DNA from: Saccharomycopsis fibuligera x Saccharomycopsis cf. fibuligera
Lineage: Eukaryota; Ascomycota; Saccharomycetes; Ascoideales; Saccharomycopsidaceae
NCBI GenBank assembly: GCA_001936135.1
Contig: CP012820.1
Coordinates: forward strand, 682,001-746,000
Direction of reading: 5' to 3'
DNA: 64,000 nt
A program made the translations under genes and the position numbers. Position 1 is the first letter of the stretch; each line of letters begins with the position of its first letter. Positions 37,159-47,446 of the stretch are shown piece by piece. The notes under the pieces were generated by a model that did not search any database, had not been told where the DNA came from, and was given only the letters and a program-made list of their open reading frames with translations.

Positions 37159-38351
37159 ACGTAAGCCACTGTGAGCTATATGGAGAATTCACTGTACTAA
37201 CCATCCAACATAAGTTCAAATTTGATGGTAGTTACAGTATAGTAGGGACGGTATGCCAGCAACAGTCTACTGCTTGGTACAGCATAATATATTGAGGGCA
37301 GTTAATTACGGTATTAAATACTGCCACTGCAAATATCGTAAACGCACTCATATATCAGCCTCGTATCTAGGTTCTAAATAAGTTTTTTTGCCTGTGCTTA
37401 CCAGTTCTCTAAGACGATACTGAGGCCTGGTTTAGTCAAACAACTGCCACAAATGCCAATTCTGTTAGCAGAGTACTTTCGAAAGGAAATAGTCTTAAAA
37501 CAACATTACCTTTGATAACATACTTTTAGCATCTTGATTTGGATGGGCGTGTTCTGCAAATGACTTGCCTATCAATAGCTTGGCTATTATTAGTTCACAA
37601 GAAAACATATACTAACTGTTCACAACGTATACATACTGCAACAGCCGAAAGGCCGTATAACGAATTACCAGACCCAAATTCTTTTTAAACCTTCGTTTAT
37701 AAAACCTGAAAGTGCTACTAATTGATTACGAACGACAATCTTGCGGCGTATGTAAATCTCTAGATCCACACCACCCTTCCCATCGAGTTTTTATGGACTC
37801 AGCAGAATTATATGAAGAGGAGTAGCCGTGACAAAGTAAATTGCAGGTGTCCAAGGTTTTGTTAAAAAAGAGACAAAATGTGAGATGATAGGCTTTCAAC
37901 GAAACAGAAATCTGTCCGATCAAACCCTAGAGCCTACACGCTCCTGCCAGAATTAGACTTTAATGTACTAAATAGTAATAGCAAAACCTCCAGCGCTGTT
38001 TTTTGTCGGCTGTTGGGGCATGTTGAGCCCAATAACCAGTTGATTGATGCACTGCTGCTGCATGTGCTTACATAAGCGCGCCTTACCGTCTTGTTTTGTT
38101 TGTTTATTTCTTCCGGCAAAAACACAGCGTCCCAAGCCTTTTCCACAGCTTTGCCAAATGAAATTACTTCCTGCGGGACTGAGCAACGACAAACACAACA
38201 GACCAGCTGCCCAGTATAATAAGTTGGAAGGGGAAACAAGTCAAGGCTTCTATACAATAAATATAATCGAATTCCAACAACAACAGAATCATAGTTAATA
38301 CCCAAATATACATACATACATATATACATACATACATACATTCAAGCAAGC
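37159..38351. other. 1.2-kb gap before the MRP8-like gene; no gene recognised
   Basis: There is no convincing ORF on either strand; the longer open frames start with non-ATG codons. I found no tRNA A/B boxes. Short inverted repeats are present: GGCAGT...ACTGCC at about 37297-37326, and GCC-GAAA-GGC with a GNRA-type loop at 37644-37653. The last 40 bases hold a CATA microsatellite abutting the start of the next gene. A non-coding RNA or a large regulatory region is possible. Confidence 0.5.
38310..38340. repeat. CATA-type microsatellite just upstream of the MRP8-like start
   Basis: Tetranucleotide CATA/TACA repeats with one TATATA interruption end about 12 bases before the ATG at 38352, so the repeat is probably inside the 5' leader. 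Confidence 0.85.
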
Positions 38352-39089
38352 ATGCCAGAGTCCGGAAACAAACCAGCGGCCCTCACGGTGGAGGAGCTCA
38401 CCGCTAAAGTTAATGAGTTGGCGGAGAAGGTGAAAAAACAGGCCCAACTTCTCACTAGCACCGGCCAACAAGTATTGGACTTGCAGTTGCACAGCACTAA
38501 AAGTAAGTTTGCTGATTTTCCAAACCCCCAAGACGTCTTGAAGGAAGCCGGGTTGGCTCCAGCTCCGAGAGATCAGAATGCGGGAGCGCACTCACCAAGG
38601 CAAAATCAACCAAGACAGACACAGCCGCAGAAACACGATGTGATAGATAGCGAAGCAGACTATGCCACCAACGAGGATATTGTGCAGTTGGTCGGAGAGC
38701 TACAGGGCCAATTGGAGTTGGTAGAAGAAAGATCAATTCGCCGCAGTATCAACTTGACACTCAGCTCAGATGAGGCACGACTCGCTCCATTACCGGATAC
38801 CGATGGTTCGGAGCCTAGCAAGGATGCGTTCCCACAAACTTTGGGCGAGTTCAAGAAGCTAAGCAATTCAAAAATCTTGGAGCTCTGTTCGTTTTATCAG
38901 CTTTTGCCCCCAACTGAGCAGGATAATCAGCAGATCAGCGATTTCCTCACTGACAAGATCCAGCAGCTCGATTTCGACAACTGCACAGCGAAAACAAGCG
39001 ACTACTCGGAAGCGGAGCTCGACGAGTTTCACGACAAACTTGCGCGGTACTTGGGTGTCCAGCACCGCCGTGTTGCCGGTGCTTGGTAG
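38352..39089 (+). CDS. MRP8: Mrp8-like protein
   Basis: The 245-residue product starts with a short coiled coil (LTVEELTAKVNELAEKVKKQ, then LLTSTGQQVLDLQLH). It has a Gln/Pro/Arg-rich linker, and then YATNEDIVQLVGELQGQLEL, ERSIRRSINLTL, LAPLPDTDGSEPS, FPQTLGEFKKLSNSKILELC, FYQLLPP and DKLARYLGVQ. The second half fits my recollection of yeast Mrp8, a protein once listed as a mitochondrial ribosomal protein but whose role is unclear. Position between RPC25 and MCR1 agrees with the S. cerevisiae chromosome XI neighbourhood and strengthens the call. There is no obvious mitochondrial presequence. GC content is higher than in the flanks. I am fairly sure of the family and unsure of function. Confidence 0.65.
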   Translation: MPESGNKPAALTVEELTAKVNELAEKVKKQAQLLTSTGQQVLDLQLHSTKSKFADFPNPQDVLKEAGLAPAPRDQNAGAHSPRQNQPRQTQPQKHDVIDSEADYATNEDIVQLVGELQGQLELVEERSIRRSINLTLSSDEARLAPLPDTDGSEPSKDAFPQTLGEFKKLSNSKILELCSFYQLLPPTEQDNQQISDFLTDKIQQLDFDNCTAKTSDYSEAELDEFHDKLARYLGVQHRRVAGAW

Positions 39090-39446
39090 ATAGAGAATAC
39101 CTGGTGTACAGTATTATAGTAATGATAGCCATGATAGCAGTTATAGCAGCAGTTGTGCGTATAGCGTACGTAGTCTGTTTAGCAAAGAAGACGGTTGCGA
39201 AACGGGCGGGTGACCCACACGGGATACTCCATCATCGTTCTATTTTGTTATATATCGAGAGGAAGGGCCACAGCTTTGCGGCCTCCATTTCCGATTTCCC
39301 TCTCTTATCCCCTTTCTTCTTCTTTCTCTTTACTCTTAGCTTTCTCGTTGGCATCCACACTCAATTGACCATTCTACTGTTGCATGCAATTGACTCCCTG
39401 CAGAACTATATTCACCCACCCTTACTCCCGTCACTCACTTCTCAAT
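39090..39446. promoter_or_regulatory. MCR1 promoter and leader
   Basis: TTATATATC at about 39249-39257 is a TATA candidate. A CT-rich tract fills about 39290-39340. An ATG in frame with MCR1 at 39384 would add 21 residues. No separate gene is seen. Confidence 0.55.
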
Positions 39447-40337
39447 ATGGCCGCTAGAAAATACGCTTTCCCATTGCTTGCTGCTGCCGGCGCTGGTGCT
39501 GGTTTGTACTACTACAACACCAATATTGCTTCCGCTGGCCAAAAAGCTGCTGCTCCTGCACCAAAGGCGTTCACCGACCCAAACCAATGGATTGACTTGA
39601 AGTTGAAATCTTACAAGGACGTTTCTCCAGACTCTAGAGAATTCTTTTTTGAGTTGCCGTCCCCAGACCAAGTTTCTGGCTTGGAAACCGCTTCTCTCTT
39701 ATTGGCCAAGTACGTTACCGAAAAGGGCAACAATGTGATTAGACCATACACTCCGATTTCCGACCCTGACCACAAGGGTGAATTGCAGTTCGTAATCAAG
39801 AAGTACCCAAATGGTAAATTCGGCAACCACTTGTTCAGCTTGAAACCAGGTCAGGACACTGTTTCATTCAAGGGCCCAATTCAAAAATGGAAGTGGGTTC
39901 CAAACCAGTTTGAAGAAATCACCTTGATTGGTGGCGGTTCTGGTATCACCCCGTTGCACCAATTGTTGACCACAATTGCTAAGAACCCAGAAGACAAGAC
40001 CAAGGTCCATTTGATTTACGGTAACAAGACCCCAGAAGATATTTTGTTGAGAGAAGATCTTGACAGACATGCTAAGGAAAACGGTGACCAAGTCAAGGTC
40101 ACTTACTTTGTCGACAAGCCAAGCGGTGACTACAAGGGTGAGGTCGGTTTCATCACTAAAGAGTTTTTGGAAAAGCACATTCCAAAGCCAAGTGACAAGA
40201 CTCACGCCTTTGTTTGCGGTCCAGATGGTTTGTACAAGGCCGTTTCCGGTAACAAGGCTTCCAAGACCGACCAAGGTGAAGTCACTGGTGCTTTAGCCGA
40301 ATTGGGTTACACCAAGGACCATGTCTTCAAGTTCTAA
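39447..40337 (+). CDS. MCR1: NADH-cytochrome b5 reductase Mcr1
   Basis: Mcr1 transfers electrons from NADH; it exists at the outer membrane and, after import and cleavage, in the intermembrane space. The 296-residue protein has a short basic start, a hydrophobic anchor ([18 protein letters not shown]), the FAD-binding domain with [20 protein letters not shown] and LFSLKPGQ, then the NADH-binding domain with [26 protein letters not shown], and [12 protein letters not shown], ending HVFKF. Codon use is strongly biased (Leu mostly TTG, I saw no CTG), which suggests high expression. The start at 39447 places the anchor at residues 7-24 as in relatives; an in-frame ATG at 39384 is an alternative. 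Confidence 0.96.
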   Translation: MAARKYAFPLLAAAGAGAGLYYYNTNIASAGQKAAAPAPKAFTDPNQWIDLKLKSYKDVSPDSREFFFELPSPDQVSGLETASLLLAKYVTEKGNNVIRPYTPISDPDHKGELQFVIKKYPNGKFGNHLFSLKPGQDTVSFKGPIQKWKWVPNQFEEITLIGGGSGITPLHQLLTTIAKNPEDKTKVHLIYGNKTPEDILLREDLDRHAKENGDQVKVTYFVDKPSGDYKGEVGFITKEFLEKHIPKPSDKTHAFVCGPDGLYKAVSGNKASKTDQGEVTGALAELGYTKDHVFKF

Positions 40338-41339
40338 GTTAATTGGTAAATATATATATATATATATATATGTACTAGATATTGCAACACAATAAAAACA
40401 ATATTTTTGTGATTTTTAAATTTGCGTTTTGATTTTTTTGAGCTGATTACATATATGCAAAGTGTTCTTATTACTCAGAGGAGTCAGAAATACAACAATT
40501 ATTACCGTTTAATTGATAAATATATAAAACGCAATAAACGATGTTCTATTGAAGCTAGGGGCATAATCTTGCTGCCTGTTATTGGTCGAGCCCATCACTG
40601 AAAGCAGCTTTTCTGTCAGCAGTAGCTAAATAAAGCAAATATATATATACGCTCACCATCAACTTTCAAACAAGAAGAGAGCTTTGAAAAACATTTGATT
40701 GTAAAAATCTTGAAGTCTGCGCTCAAGTACTGATTATGATCTCAATGCTTTTTTTTTTCTTTACCAGTTTTTTATTTATTTTTTTTTTTTTTTTATTTTT
40801 GCAACGTTTTGAAATCTTGCTGAGCGCAACTGGCTACAGCCAGTCAAGCTAGTGCTACTCCGGAGTTAGCAACTTAGCCATTACCATAAATGCCAATAAA
40901 GACCCGGATTTAACACGAAGGCCCAAAAAATGCAATGCGTAAATTCCCCCCTTAGGTATACATTTAGGGGCCCTATCTCACGCCAATAATTACTTATTTG
41001 TTATCTCCAGGGGATGCGCAATTGTGGTTTCATAGTACAAATCATGCTATATAGTGTCAGGGGGCACACATACGTTGTTTGCGGGATGGCGTTCCGTGTC
41101 TGCGCAGTAGTGCTGCTACAGGGACCCGCAGATTGCACTAGATGTAATTTTGATATATTGATCTCTAATCTCTTTGCGGCAATGCTTTGGAGCAATATTC
41201 GAGTATAGCATATATATGGTATAGTAATTACTGCACACAACAGAATACAATACAACAAAGAGTTATTTCACTTAGCAAAATTCAAAATTTAAAAAATTAT
41301 CTGTTTCGTCTTTGTTTTAAGCATTCTATCTAGCCAAAT
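40338..41339. other. Convergent 1-kb gap MCR1 / QNS1
   Basis: A TA dinucleotide run lies at 40351-40371 just past MCR1. T-rich stretches occur near 40749-40797. A 64-codon ATG-started frame at 41014-41208 overlaps an opposite open frame and looks like chance. No tRNA or other gene is visible. Confidence 0.5.
40351..40371. repeat. TA dinucleotide microsatellite
   Basis: About ten TA units occur in the MCR1 3' flank. Confidence 0.9.
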
Positions 41340-43496
41340 CTAGTCAACTTTTAAAATGTCATAATCCTCGGTCTTTCCCTCTTTTGTCTTTTCCACAAAC
41401 TCGTCAATCTTCTTACTAGCCCAGCTGAACCTTGGATTGATCAAAAACGGTCTCAAATCGAACCGATTGTCATCTGGCGAATACTGTTCCGCATGATAAC
41501 TTGGCGTCAACACCGTCATTTTATGTCTGTTCACCGCATAGTAATAAAAGAATCTCTTCACCTTAGTGGCAATTTGCTCAGGACTGAGTCTAGGCGACCA
41601 TTCATGATACAATTTGAAGAACATCGAAAATGGACCACATTTTTGCACTTTACGCAACCGGCCAAAAATGGATAATTCCTCGTACGTCATGCCCATGTCA
41701 ATTTCATCAGACTGGACGTAATCTTTAGTGATTGGTTCCAATTCCGCGGTGGGCGTAGCAGTTAAGAACTCGTCAAGAATTGGCATTTGAAACTCAGTGG
41801 CAGCATAGCCAATGAATTTCTTCAAATCCGTTTTGGATATTCCACCAATTGGGTTTATATCGGCACTGGAACAGTCGTATTTGGTCAAGTATCCTCTGAG
41901 GGACTCGTCAACGTTGGCACTACCGAGCACAAGAAGGGCGCCTGACTTGCGCCCTCTGACCCACGGTAAAAGTTGCGCAAGCAAGTACGCCAACACCATA
42001 CGCAAACGAGCTTGAATGTTTTGCAAAGCCAAGTTTTCCACTTGCGAGCCGCCAAACACTTTGAAAACTGGTCGTTTGCCAGTAGCTATCTCAAAGACAT
42101 TGACGACGGAACTGACCATGCTGTCCATGTTCAAGTCAACGTGATATGCGCCGATCTTGGCTGCTAATTCCTTAGCTCTGTTTCTGGTCTCGGCGGAGGA
42201 GTTCTCGGTGCCCATGAACGTGGTGTGAAAGATTCTCGAAGCAAACTCCTCTGGGTCCAACGGCTTGTAATCGCTATCCTTGACCGACAAGCCAGCCACA
42301 GACCTAGCATCTTCAATGACTTGCTGGTTACCGTTTTTAGCCGCTTCACTAACAAGACGACACATGGAATGAACAATCACCGCGGTGGCACAGGAATCAA
42401 TGCCACCAGAAAGCGGCAAGAAAAACCCAGCCGCGCGACATCTTCTCAAGTAGTCCCAGAGCCAGCATGCTGGACCCAAGGCGATTTCCTCCTCGGGTGT
42501 GTAATACCTGATGTCAAATGGCTTAGTCGGGGCCACAGATAGATCGAGAGTGTCAACGGTTGGCGACAATTCAATAGGAACGTGGATCCGTTTGTACTTT
42601 TCCTGGACTAGTTGTCTCAGCACTGCTTGCGAGCCGTGCGACATGAAGCCACGGTAACTTCTAACGTCCTCAGTGTCAACGGTGGCGGTCACCACCTCAA
42701 CGTCATCGAGAGAGAACTGGCTCCCTTGGGCGACTACCTGCCCATTGATGACAATCAATGCGCATCCGTCGTAGTACAAGCGGTCGCCGTCGCAACCGCG
42801 TTGGTTGGCATAAAGATAAATCCCGCCGCACTTGGTTGTCGCTTCCTTGATCAAGTTCATTCTGGTGTTCAATTTACGCAACTCATGGTGGGACCCCGAG
42901 GAGTTAGTCACGATCTCCACCCCGTCAAGGGCCATGGCGATGTGTGGGGATTGCGGAGTGAACAACTCTTCGCAAGTCTCGATGCCGACACTGGTATCCA
43001 AGGTGGAAATCACCGCATCGCCAAAATCCACAGTTAGCTGGCCGGTGACTTTCTGAACCATGCGGGGCAACACAAAGACCTCGACGTACTGAGGTCTGGA
43101 CCAAGGGGTGAAGAACCGCATTTCGCGGTAATTTCCGTCATTGGCGAGCCATATTTTGGGTCTGATGAAGATGATTTTCCCATTGTAGCAAAGCACTCTG
43201 CAGTTGTAGCGAACATTTTTGTGCATGACGGGCATCCCAATGTCTAGAAGAATGTCGTAGCAGTCTTTGTCTTGCAAGATACTAGCCAACATTTCCCACG
43301 AATGCAAAAAAGTGTCATTTTCAAGGAAATGGTCCAAGCAGCCATATCCGGAGATCTCGAGCTCAGGACCGACTCTGAGTCTGGCGCCACGCTGTTTGGC
43401 GATCTTGATACTCTCGACAATACGGTCTCTGTTGCCCTCCCAGTCAAGGGCCCACTGGTTGAGGTTGCAAGTGGCAAGAGTGATGTAATGGACCAT
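41340..43496 (-). CDS. QNS1: Glutamine-dependent NAD+ synthetase Qns1
   Basis: Qns1 converts nicotinic acid adenine dinucleotide to NAD+, using ammonia from glutamine. The 718-residue protein (yeast 714) has an N-terminal nitrilase-type glutaminase with catalytic Glu45 ([10 protein letters not shown]), Lys114 ([10 protein letters not shown]) and Cys175 ([11 protein letters not shown]). A linker follows, then the synthetase domain with the PP-loop [52 protein letters not shown] and [20 protein letters not shown]. All catalytic residues are present. The ATG at 43496 gives the expected [18 protein letters not shown] start. The 5' half of the gene is clearly richer in G and C than most of the window. 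Confidence 0.97.
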   Translation of the reverse strand: MVHYITLATCNLNQWALDWEGNRDRIVESIKIAKQRGARLRVGPELEISGYGCLDHFLENDTFLHSWEMLASILQDKDCYDILLDIGMPVMHKNVRYNCRVLCYNGKIIFIRPKIWLANDGNYREMRFFTPWSRPQYVEVFVLPRMVQKVTGQLTVDFGDAVISTLDTSVGIETCEELFTPQSPHIAMALDGVEIVTNSSGSHHELRKLNTRMNLIKEATTKCGGIYLYANQRGCDGDRLYYDGCALIVINGQVVAQGSQFSLDDVEVVTATVDTEDVRSYRGFMSHGSQAVLRQLVQEKYKRIHVPIELSPTVDTLDLSVAPTKPFDIRYYTPEEEIALGPACWLWDYLRRCRAAGFFLPLSGGIDSCATAVIVHSMCRLVSEAAKNGNQQVIEDARSVAGLSVKDSDYKPLDPEEFASRIFHTTFMGTENSSAETRNRAKELAAKIGAYHVDLNMDSMVSSVVNVFEIATGKRPVFKVFGGSQVENLALQNIQARLRMVLAYLLAQLLPWVRGRKSGALLVLGSANVDESLRGYLTKYDCSSADINPIGGISKTDLKKFIGYAATEFQMPILDEFLTATPTAELEPITKDYVQSDEIDMGMTYEELSIFGRLRKVQKCGPFSMFFKLYHEWSPRLSPEQIATKVKRFFYYYAVNRHKMTVLTPSYHAEQYSPDDNRFDLRPFLINPRFSWASKKIDEFVEKTKEGKTEDYDILKVD

Positions 43497-44341
43497 GTTT
43501 GTGGGTCGCCGAGCTGAATTGGGATTGTTGGAGGCGCCTGTGAGGCAATATCAGGCAGTAAGAGAGCGCAAGAGGGTGAGAAAGAAAGAGATGGTTTACC
43601 GCTCATGATTTGCGGTCGAGTTTATGCTGCCCAGCCCCGGCTCTTCCAGACATCAGCAGAAACACCCTCACACCACGGTGCCTCGCCCGCTAGACCTAGT
43701 GCTCTCGCTTAGCTGCGGTGAGATCCCAGCAGACGTTTGGGATGAACCACCAAGTCGACCGCAGCCGAGAACAGAGGGCACGCTGTAGCGCATCTGGGGC
43801 GTGTCAAACAGCACAAGTCACAGTCGAGACGCCTCTCTTCATGCACACGTATAGGCATTGAGACGAACGACAACCGGTCTGTGCTAGTGCTACAGTTTGC
43901 GAGATCGCCACGGACACACACATATATACATACTTTATATATACATACTTTATATATACATATACATATATATATATATATGCTGTGCTACGGCGACACC
44001 GGCCGTGAGCTCAGTCCAAGTGTCAAGCAGGAGAAACACCCCCACAGCAAACAGACAAAATAAGGGCAGTGCCTGCGGATGACAGGCTCTCGGAGGAAGT
44101 GCTTTGCGAGGGCCCTGCGATAAGAAGATACTATCGTTAAGGAAGATTATCTGGATATCACGACGCTGGTCACGAGCGCCGATACCAAAATTTTTTTTCC
44201 AGTCTGCGATGATCCAGTGGTGACTCCAGTTCAGCATCGTGTAACGGGCTACAATTGACCACTCTTATCGCCAGACGACACACACAGAGACACACACGCA
44301 CCGCATCTATTCAGAAGACAGCATTCCGAAACTCACGCCCA
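43497..44341. promoter_or_regulatory. GC-rich divergent promoter QNS1 / PRO1 with an AT microsatellite
   Basis: About 43,600-43,870 is visibly GC-rich, then an abrupt TATATACATACTT microsatellite fills 43914-43981, followed again by more GC-rich sequence to PRO1. CA-rich sequence lies just before the PRO1 start. No gene is present; open frames here begin with non-ATG codons. Confidence 0.6.
43914..43981. repeat. AT-rich microsatellite with a 15-base sub-repeat
   Basis: TATATATACATACTT occurs about two to three times, followed by mixed TACATA and TA units, set inside a GC-rich promoter region. Confidence 0.85.
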
Positions 44342-45631
44342 ATGGTAAAGCCACAGACAATTGTCGTCAAGCTCGGCAGCAGCTCCATCGTCGATGAGGC
44401 CACGCGCGAGCCTCGTCTCGCCAACATGGCTCTTATTGTCGAGACCATTGTCAAGCTCCGTCGCATGGGCCATCGTGTGGTGATCGTATCCTCCGGCGCC
44501 ATTGCCGTTGGCCTCAAAAGAGTAGAAATGAAATCGAAGCCAAAGAAACTCTCGAAAATCCAGGCCCTAGCCAGCATTGGCCAGGGCAGATTGATAGCTC
44601 TCTGGGACGATCTATTCAAGCTTTTGGGCCAGCCAATTGGCCAAATCTTGCTCACCAAGAACGATATCGCGGACTGGACCCAGTTCAGAAATGCCACAAA
44701 CACCATAAACGAGCTTCTTGACATGGACATTGTTCCTATTGTCAACGAAAACGACACCCTTTCTGTTAGAGAGATCCGGTTTGGAGACAACGACACCTTG
44801 TCGGCGATTACCGCCGCTATGATTGGCGCCAATTGTTTGTTTTTGCTTACAGATGTCGACTGCTTGTACACGGCTAACCCAAGAGATAACCCTGATGCGC
44901 AGCCGGTGCTCGTGGTGGAAGACATGAACGACTTGAATGTCGACACCTCCAGTGCTGGTAGCGATGTCGGCACTGGCGGGATGACTACTAAGCTTATTGC
45001 GGCGGAAATTGCTACCTCTGTGGGGGTCACCACCATCATCACCAAGAGCTCAGTGCCAGGAAACATTGCCGGCATACTCAACTACTTGAGCGCCGACGAA
45101 GAGGGCGAAAACGTTGACAAAAGTAAAGACAGTGCCGCTGACAACAGCAGCGCTACCAGAACTGCCAAGACATTTCTCCAGCAGCAGCAGATCGAACTTC
45201 AACGACTAACGCAAACTCAAACTCCATTGCACACCAGAGTCTTGGGTCGTGAGAAGCATGTCAAGAATCGTGAATTTTGGCTCCTTTACGGTTTGAAAAC
45301 CTATGGCGTGTTAATTGTCGACGAAGGAGCTCTGAGAGCTCTCACGCGAAGCAACCGTGCTGGCCTTTTGCCGGTAGGGATTATTGCCGTTGAAGGGTCT
45401 TTCCACGAGGACCAATGCGTGGTGTTGAAGCGCGGCAAAAGAGTACCAGAGACTGGCGAGTGGGATAAGCTGGCTGGCGTGGTGGATATTGGTAGAGCAA
45501 GAGTGAACTATACTAGTGTGGAGATTGATAAGATCAAAGGGTTGCATAGCGAGGAGATTGAGAAAGTTTTGGGGTATGCTGATAGTGAATATGTTGCTCA
45601 TAGAGAAAACTTGGCCTTTCCAATAGTGTAG
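44342..45631 (+). CDS. PRO1: Gamma-glutamyl kinase Pro1
   Basis: Pro1 phosphorylates glutamate in the first step of proline synthesis. The 429-residue protein (yeast 428) has the amino acid kinase domain: [14 protein letters not shown] near 6-19, [90 protein letters not shown] and the lysine loop [18 protein letters not shown]-terminal PUA domain begins near 320 ([14 protein letters not shown]). An insertion rich in Asp/Ser/Gln lies before it. The frame is open upstream only from TTG, so the ATG at 44342 is used, where the family starts. The 5' half is GC-rich. Codon 331 is CTG at a variable position. Confidence 0.96.
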   Translation: MVKPQTIVVKLGSSSIVDEATREPRLANMALIVETIVKLRRMGHRVVIVSSGAIAVGLKRVEMKSKPKKLSKIQALASIGQGRLIALWDDLFKLLGQPIGQILLTKNDIADWTQFRNATNTINELLDMDIVPIVNENDTLSVREIRFGDNDTLSAITAAMIGANCLFLLTDVDCLYTANPRDNPDAQPVLVVEDMNDLNVDTSSAGSDVGTGGMTTKLIAAEIATSVGVTTIITKSSVPGNIAGILNYLSADEEGENVDKSKDSAADNSSATRTAKTFLQQQQIELQRLTQTQTPLHTRVLGREKHVKNREFWLLYGLKTYGVLIVDEGALRALTRSNRAGLLPVGIIAVEGSFHEDQCVVLKRGKRVPETGEWDKLAGVVDIGRARVNYTSVEIDKIKGLHSEEIEKVLGYADSEYVAHRENLAFPIV

Positions 45632-46177
45632 ACTTACCTAACCCCTAGCTCATTTAGACCTTTCGTACATCTGCTATACTAAGTTTGCATATATAGACGC
45701 TTTTCGCCAGTATGTGACCTTATAATGGTTTTGCTTTTCTTGTAACCCTTTGCTACTCTTCTTTTTACAATGTGTTTTGCTCGCACTTTCATCGTAAGTT
45801 TCTGTTGCAGCTTATTGCCTCTTGTTGTCGGACAATGAGAAAATAGCTCCGCCGTACCTGTATTTTGAAAAATAAAGAAATTCCAAAAGCTTGAAAGCTA
45901 CACTTTTTTTCCAATTTTCTGACATAACTCATTGAAACAAGTAAATGTGGCTGGCCGTAGCCTACTGAAAGTCATTTACGATAGATGTAGTTTCAAGCAT
46001 AATTCATGTTGGACGTTGGGTTGTGAGCCCACACCCGCATCATCGATTTGGTATCAACAATAATCGAAAAATCCCATATAATCAACATGAATGATAATAA
46101 TAACAGTACTAATAATGGATCAATACTAGTTCAATAAAGCTCGAATTCCAGTAATTATCAGCACCATAATCACCATT
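45632..46177. promoter_or_regulatory. PIH1 upstream region with a possible uORF
   Basis: A short ATG-started frame of 16 codons plus stop (MNDNNNSTNNGSILVQ) lies at 46087-46137, ending 40 bases before the PIH1 ATG. If the transcript starts upstream it would act as a uORF. Nothing else is seen. Confidence 0.45.
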
Positions 46178-47332
46178 ATGGCTTTCATTGAAGAAGCAAT
46201 CCCCGATAATCAAAAACTCACGCTTATCCCTAAGCCAGGTTTTGTGGTAAAGACTCGGCTTGAGCAGCCCACCAAAGCTCCAGATATAGAGCGCAAATTA
46301 CACACCAAGGTATTTATTAACGTTTGCTCAAACCAGCACGTCCCTATGCCAGAATCACCATATAGCAGAGGCAATAATGGCGATGATGATTATACGTTCC
46401 GTCCGGAGATAATATATCCTTTAATTGTCAACAATCAGTGGGAGATTCCAATTATTGTATCCAGCGAACGTACCGATCACGACAACAAAAACCAGCTTTC
46501 GTACGTGTATGACTGTTTCATCAATGACAAATGCATGACTTGGGTCACTGTGCATAAAGAACTACGGCAAATAGTGGCAGAATGGTGTCTTGAGAGCGTG
46601 GAGTTGCGGTTCAGTCTAAGTTTGGATCGCGAGGTAGTGAAGTATCCCAAGTTAAGCTACAAGGGTCAGCTAAGAGAGCTAGCAGTGTTGAAGAGGGACT
46701 TGGAGAGTGTTTCGTTCCAGGGGCAAAAGAGGGAATTGGAAAAGTTGGCTACGGAGCAGGATCACTTGATGATGCTCGACGCGGTGCAGGAGGCCAATGA
46801 CGAGGATGAAGCTATTTCAATATTTGGTAGTGGCGTTGGTGGCGCTGGCGGACAAAAAGACAGTAACAACAAGAAGCCCAAGATTGAAGAAATTCAGCCA
46901 GTAAATATCCCCAAAAAGAATAAGGCAATTATCAATGGCGAACAAAAAAATAGTCATAGCACATTGACAAGACCAGCCGCAAAGAAGACGACAACAGGCC
47001 CGGCTGTCACTAACTCTAAAATCCCAATAAAATATGAACTCCAGTTTATAAACCTAAAAGATCAATCCCAGGGTCATCGACTCCTAATCAATGTCAGATC
47101 ACAAATTGAGACAGCGCAAGATTACGATTTGAAATATGACCCTGCTAAACAGTCATTGTTGTTGAAGTGTTTGAGCGATCTGTATGTTTGCAAAGCCGAG
47201 TATTTTGAAATACCAGTGCCTCGGTACTTAACTGACGGTACAGCTCAAGCTAAGAGTGTTGGTGGTGATACGATGGTCCATTTTAAGAGCTTTTTTGTCA
47301 AGGAGACTAAAGCTTTAGCTATTTTTATCTAG
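46178..47332 (+). CDS. PIH1: R2TP co-chaperone subunit Pih1
   Basis: Pih1 with Tah1, Rvb1 and Rvb2 links Hsp90 to assembly of snoRNPs and PIKK complexes. The 384-residue product has the PIH1 domain in its first 170 residues: LTLIPKPGFVVKTRLE, LHTKVFINVCSNQHVPMPES, YPLIVNNQWEIPIIVSSERT, YVYDCFINDKCMTWV and WCLESVELRFSLSLDREVVK. Then come PKLSYKGQLRELAVLKRDLE, a charged linker and a CS-like beta domain near 280-384 ending HFKSFFVKETKALAIFI. Length and domain order fit yeast Pih1 (344). KOG1, encoded 6 kb away, belongs to the TORC1 complex whose kinase is an R2TP client; this proximity is probably incidental. Confidence 0.9.
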   Translation: MAFIEEAIPDNQKLTLIPKPGFVVKTRLEQPTKAPDIERKLHTKVFINVCSNQHVPMPESPYSRGNNGDDDYTFRPEIIYPLIVNNQWEIPIIVSSERTDHDNKNQLSYVYDCFINDKCMTWVTVHKELRQIVAEWCLESVELRFSLSLDREVVKYPKLSYKGQLRELAVLKRDLESVSFQGQKRELEKLATEQDHLMMLDAVQEANDEDEAISIFGSGVGGAGGQKDSNNKKPKIEEIQPVNIPKKNKAIINGEQKNSHSTLTRPAAKKTTTGPAVTNSKIPIKYELQFINLKDQSQGHRLLINVRSQIETAQDYDLKYDPAKQSLLLKCLSDLYVCKAEYFEIPVPRYLTDGTAQAKSVGGDTMVHFKSFFVKETKALAIFI

Positions 47333-47409
47333 GGACTAAGAAGGGGAAACGGAGCTGAAGGATGGTGTACATTGTAATTAAAGAATTTGAGGTTGCGCGG
47401 CTACGTAAT

Positions 47410-47446
<37 letters not shown>

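Noticed and set aside
37644-37653. GCC-GAAA-GGC hairpin as a structured RNA
   Set aside because: The stem is three base pairs plus weak extensions, and there is no surrounding structure or pol III signal.
37159-38351. tRNA or solo LTR in the long gap before the MRP8-like gene
   Set aside because: I found no A/B box pair, no TG...CA-bounded element with a target duplication, and no reverse-transcriptase remnants.
41014-41208. 64-codon ATG-started Cys-rich frame between MCR1 and QNS1
   Set aside because: It overlaps an opposite frame of equal quality, has no family resemblance and no promoter or context support.
44255-44341. PRO1 with a 29-residue basic N-terminal extension resembling a mitochondrial presequence
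   Set aside because: It starts with TTG and yeast Pro1 starts at the residue corresponding to 44342.
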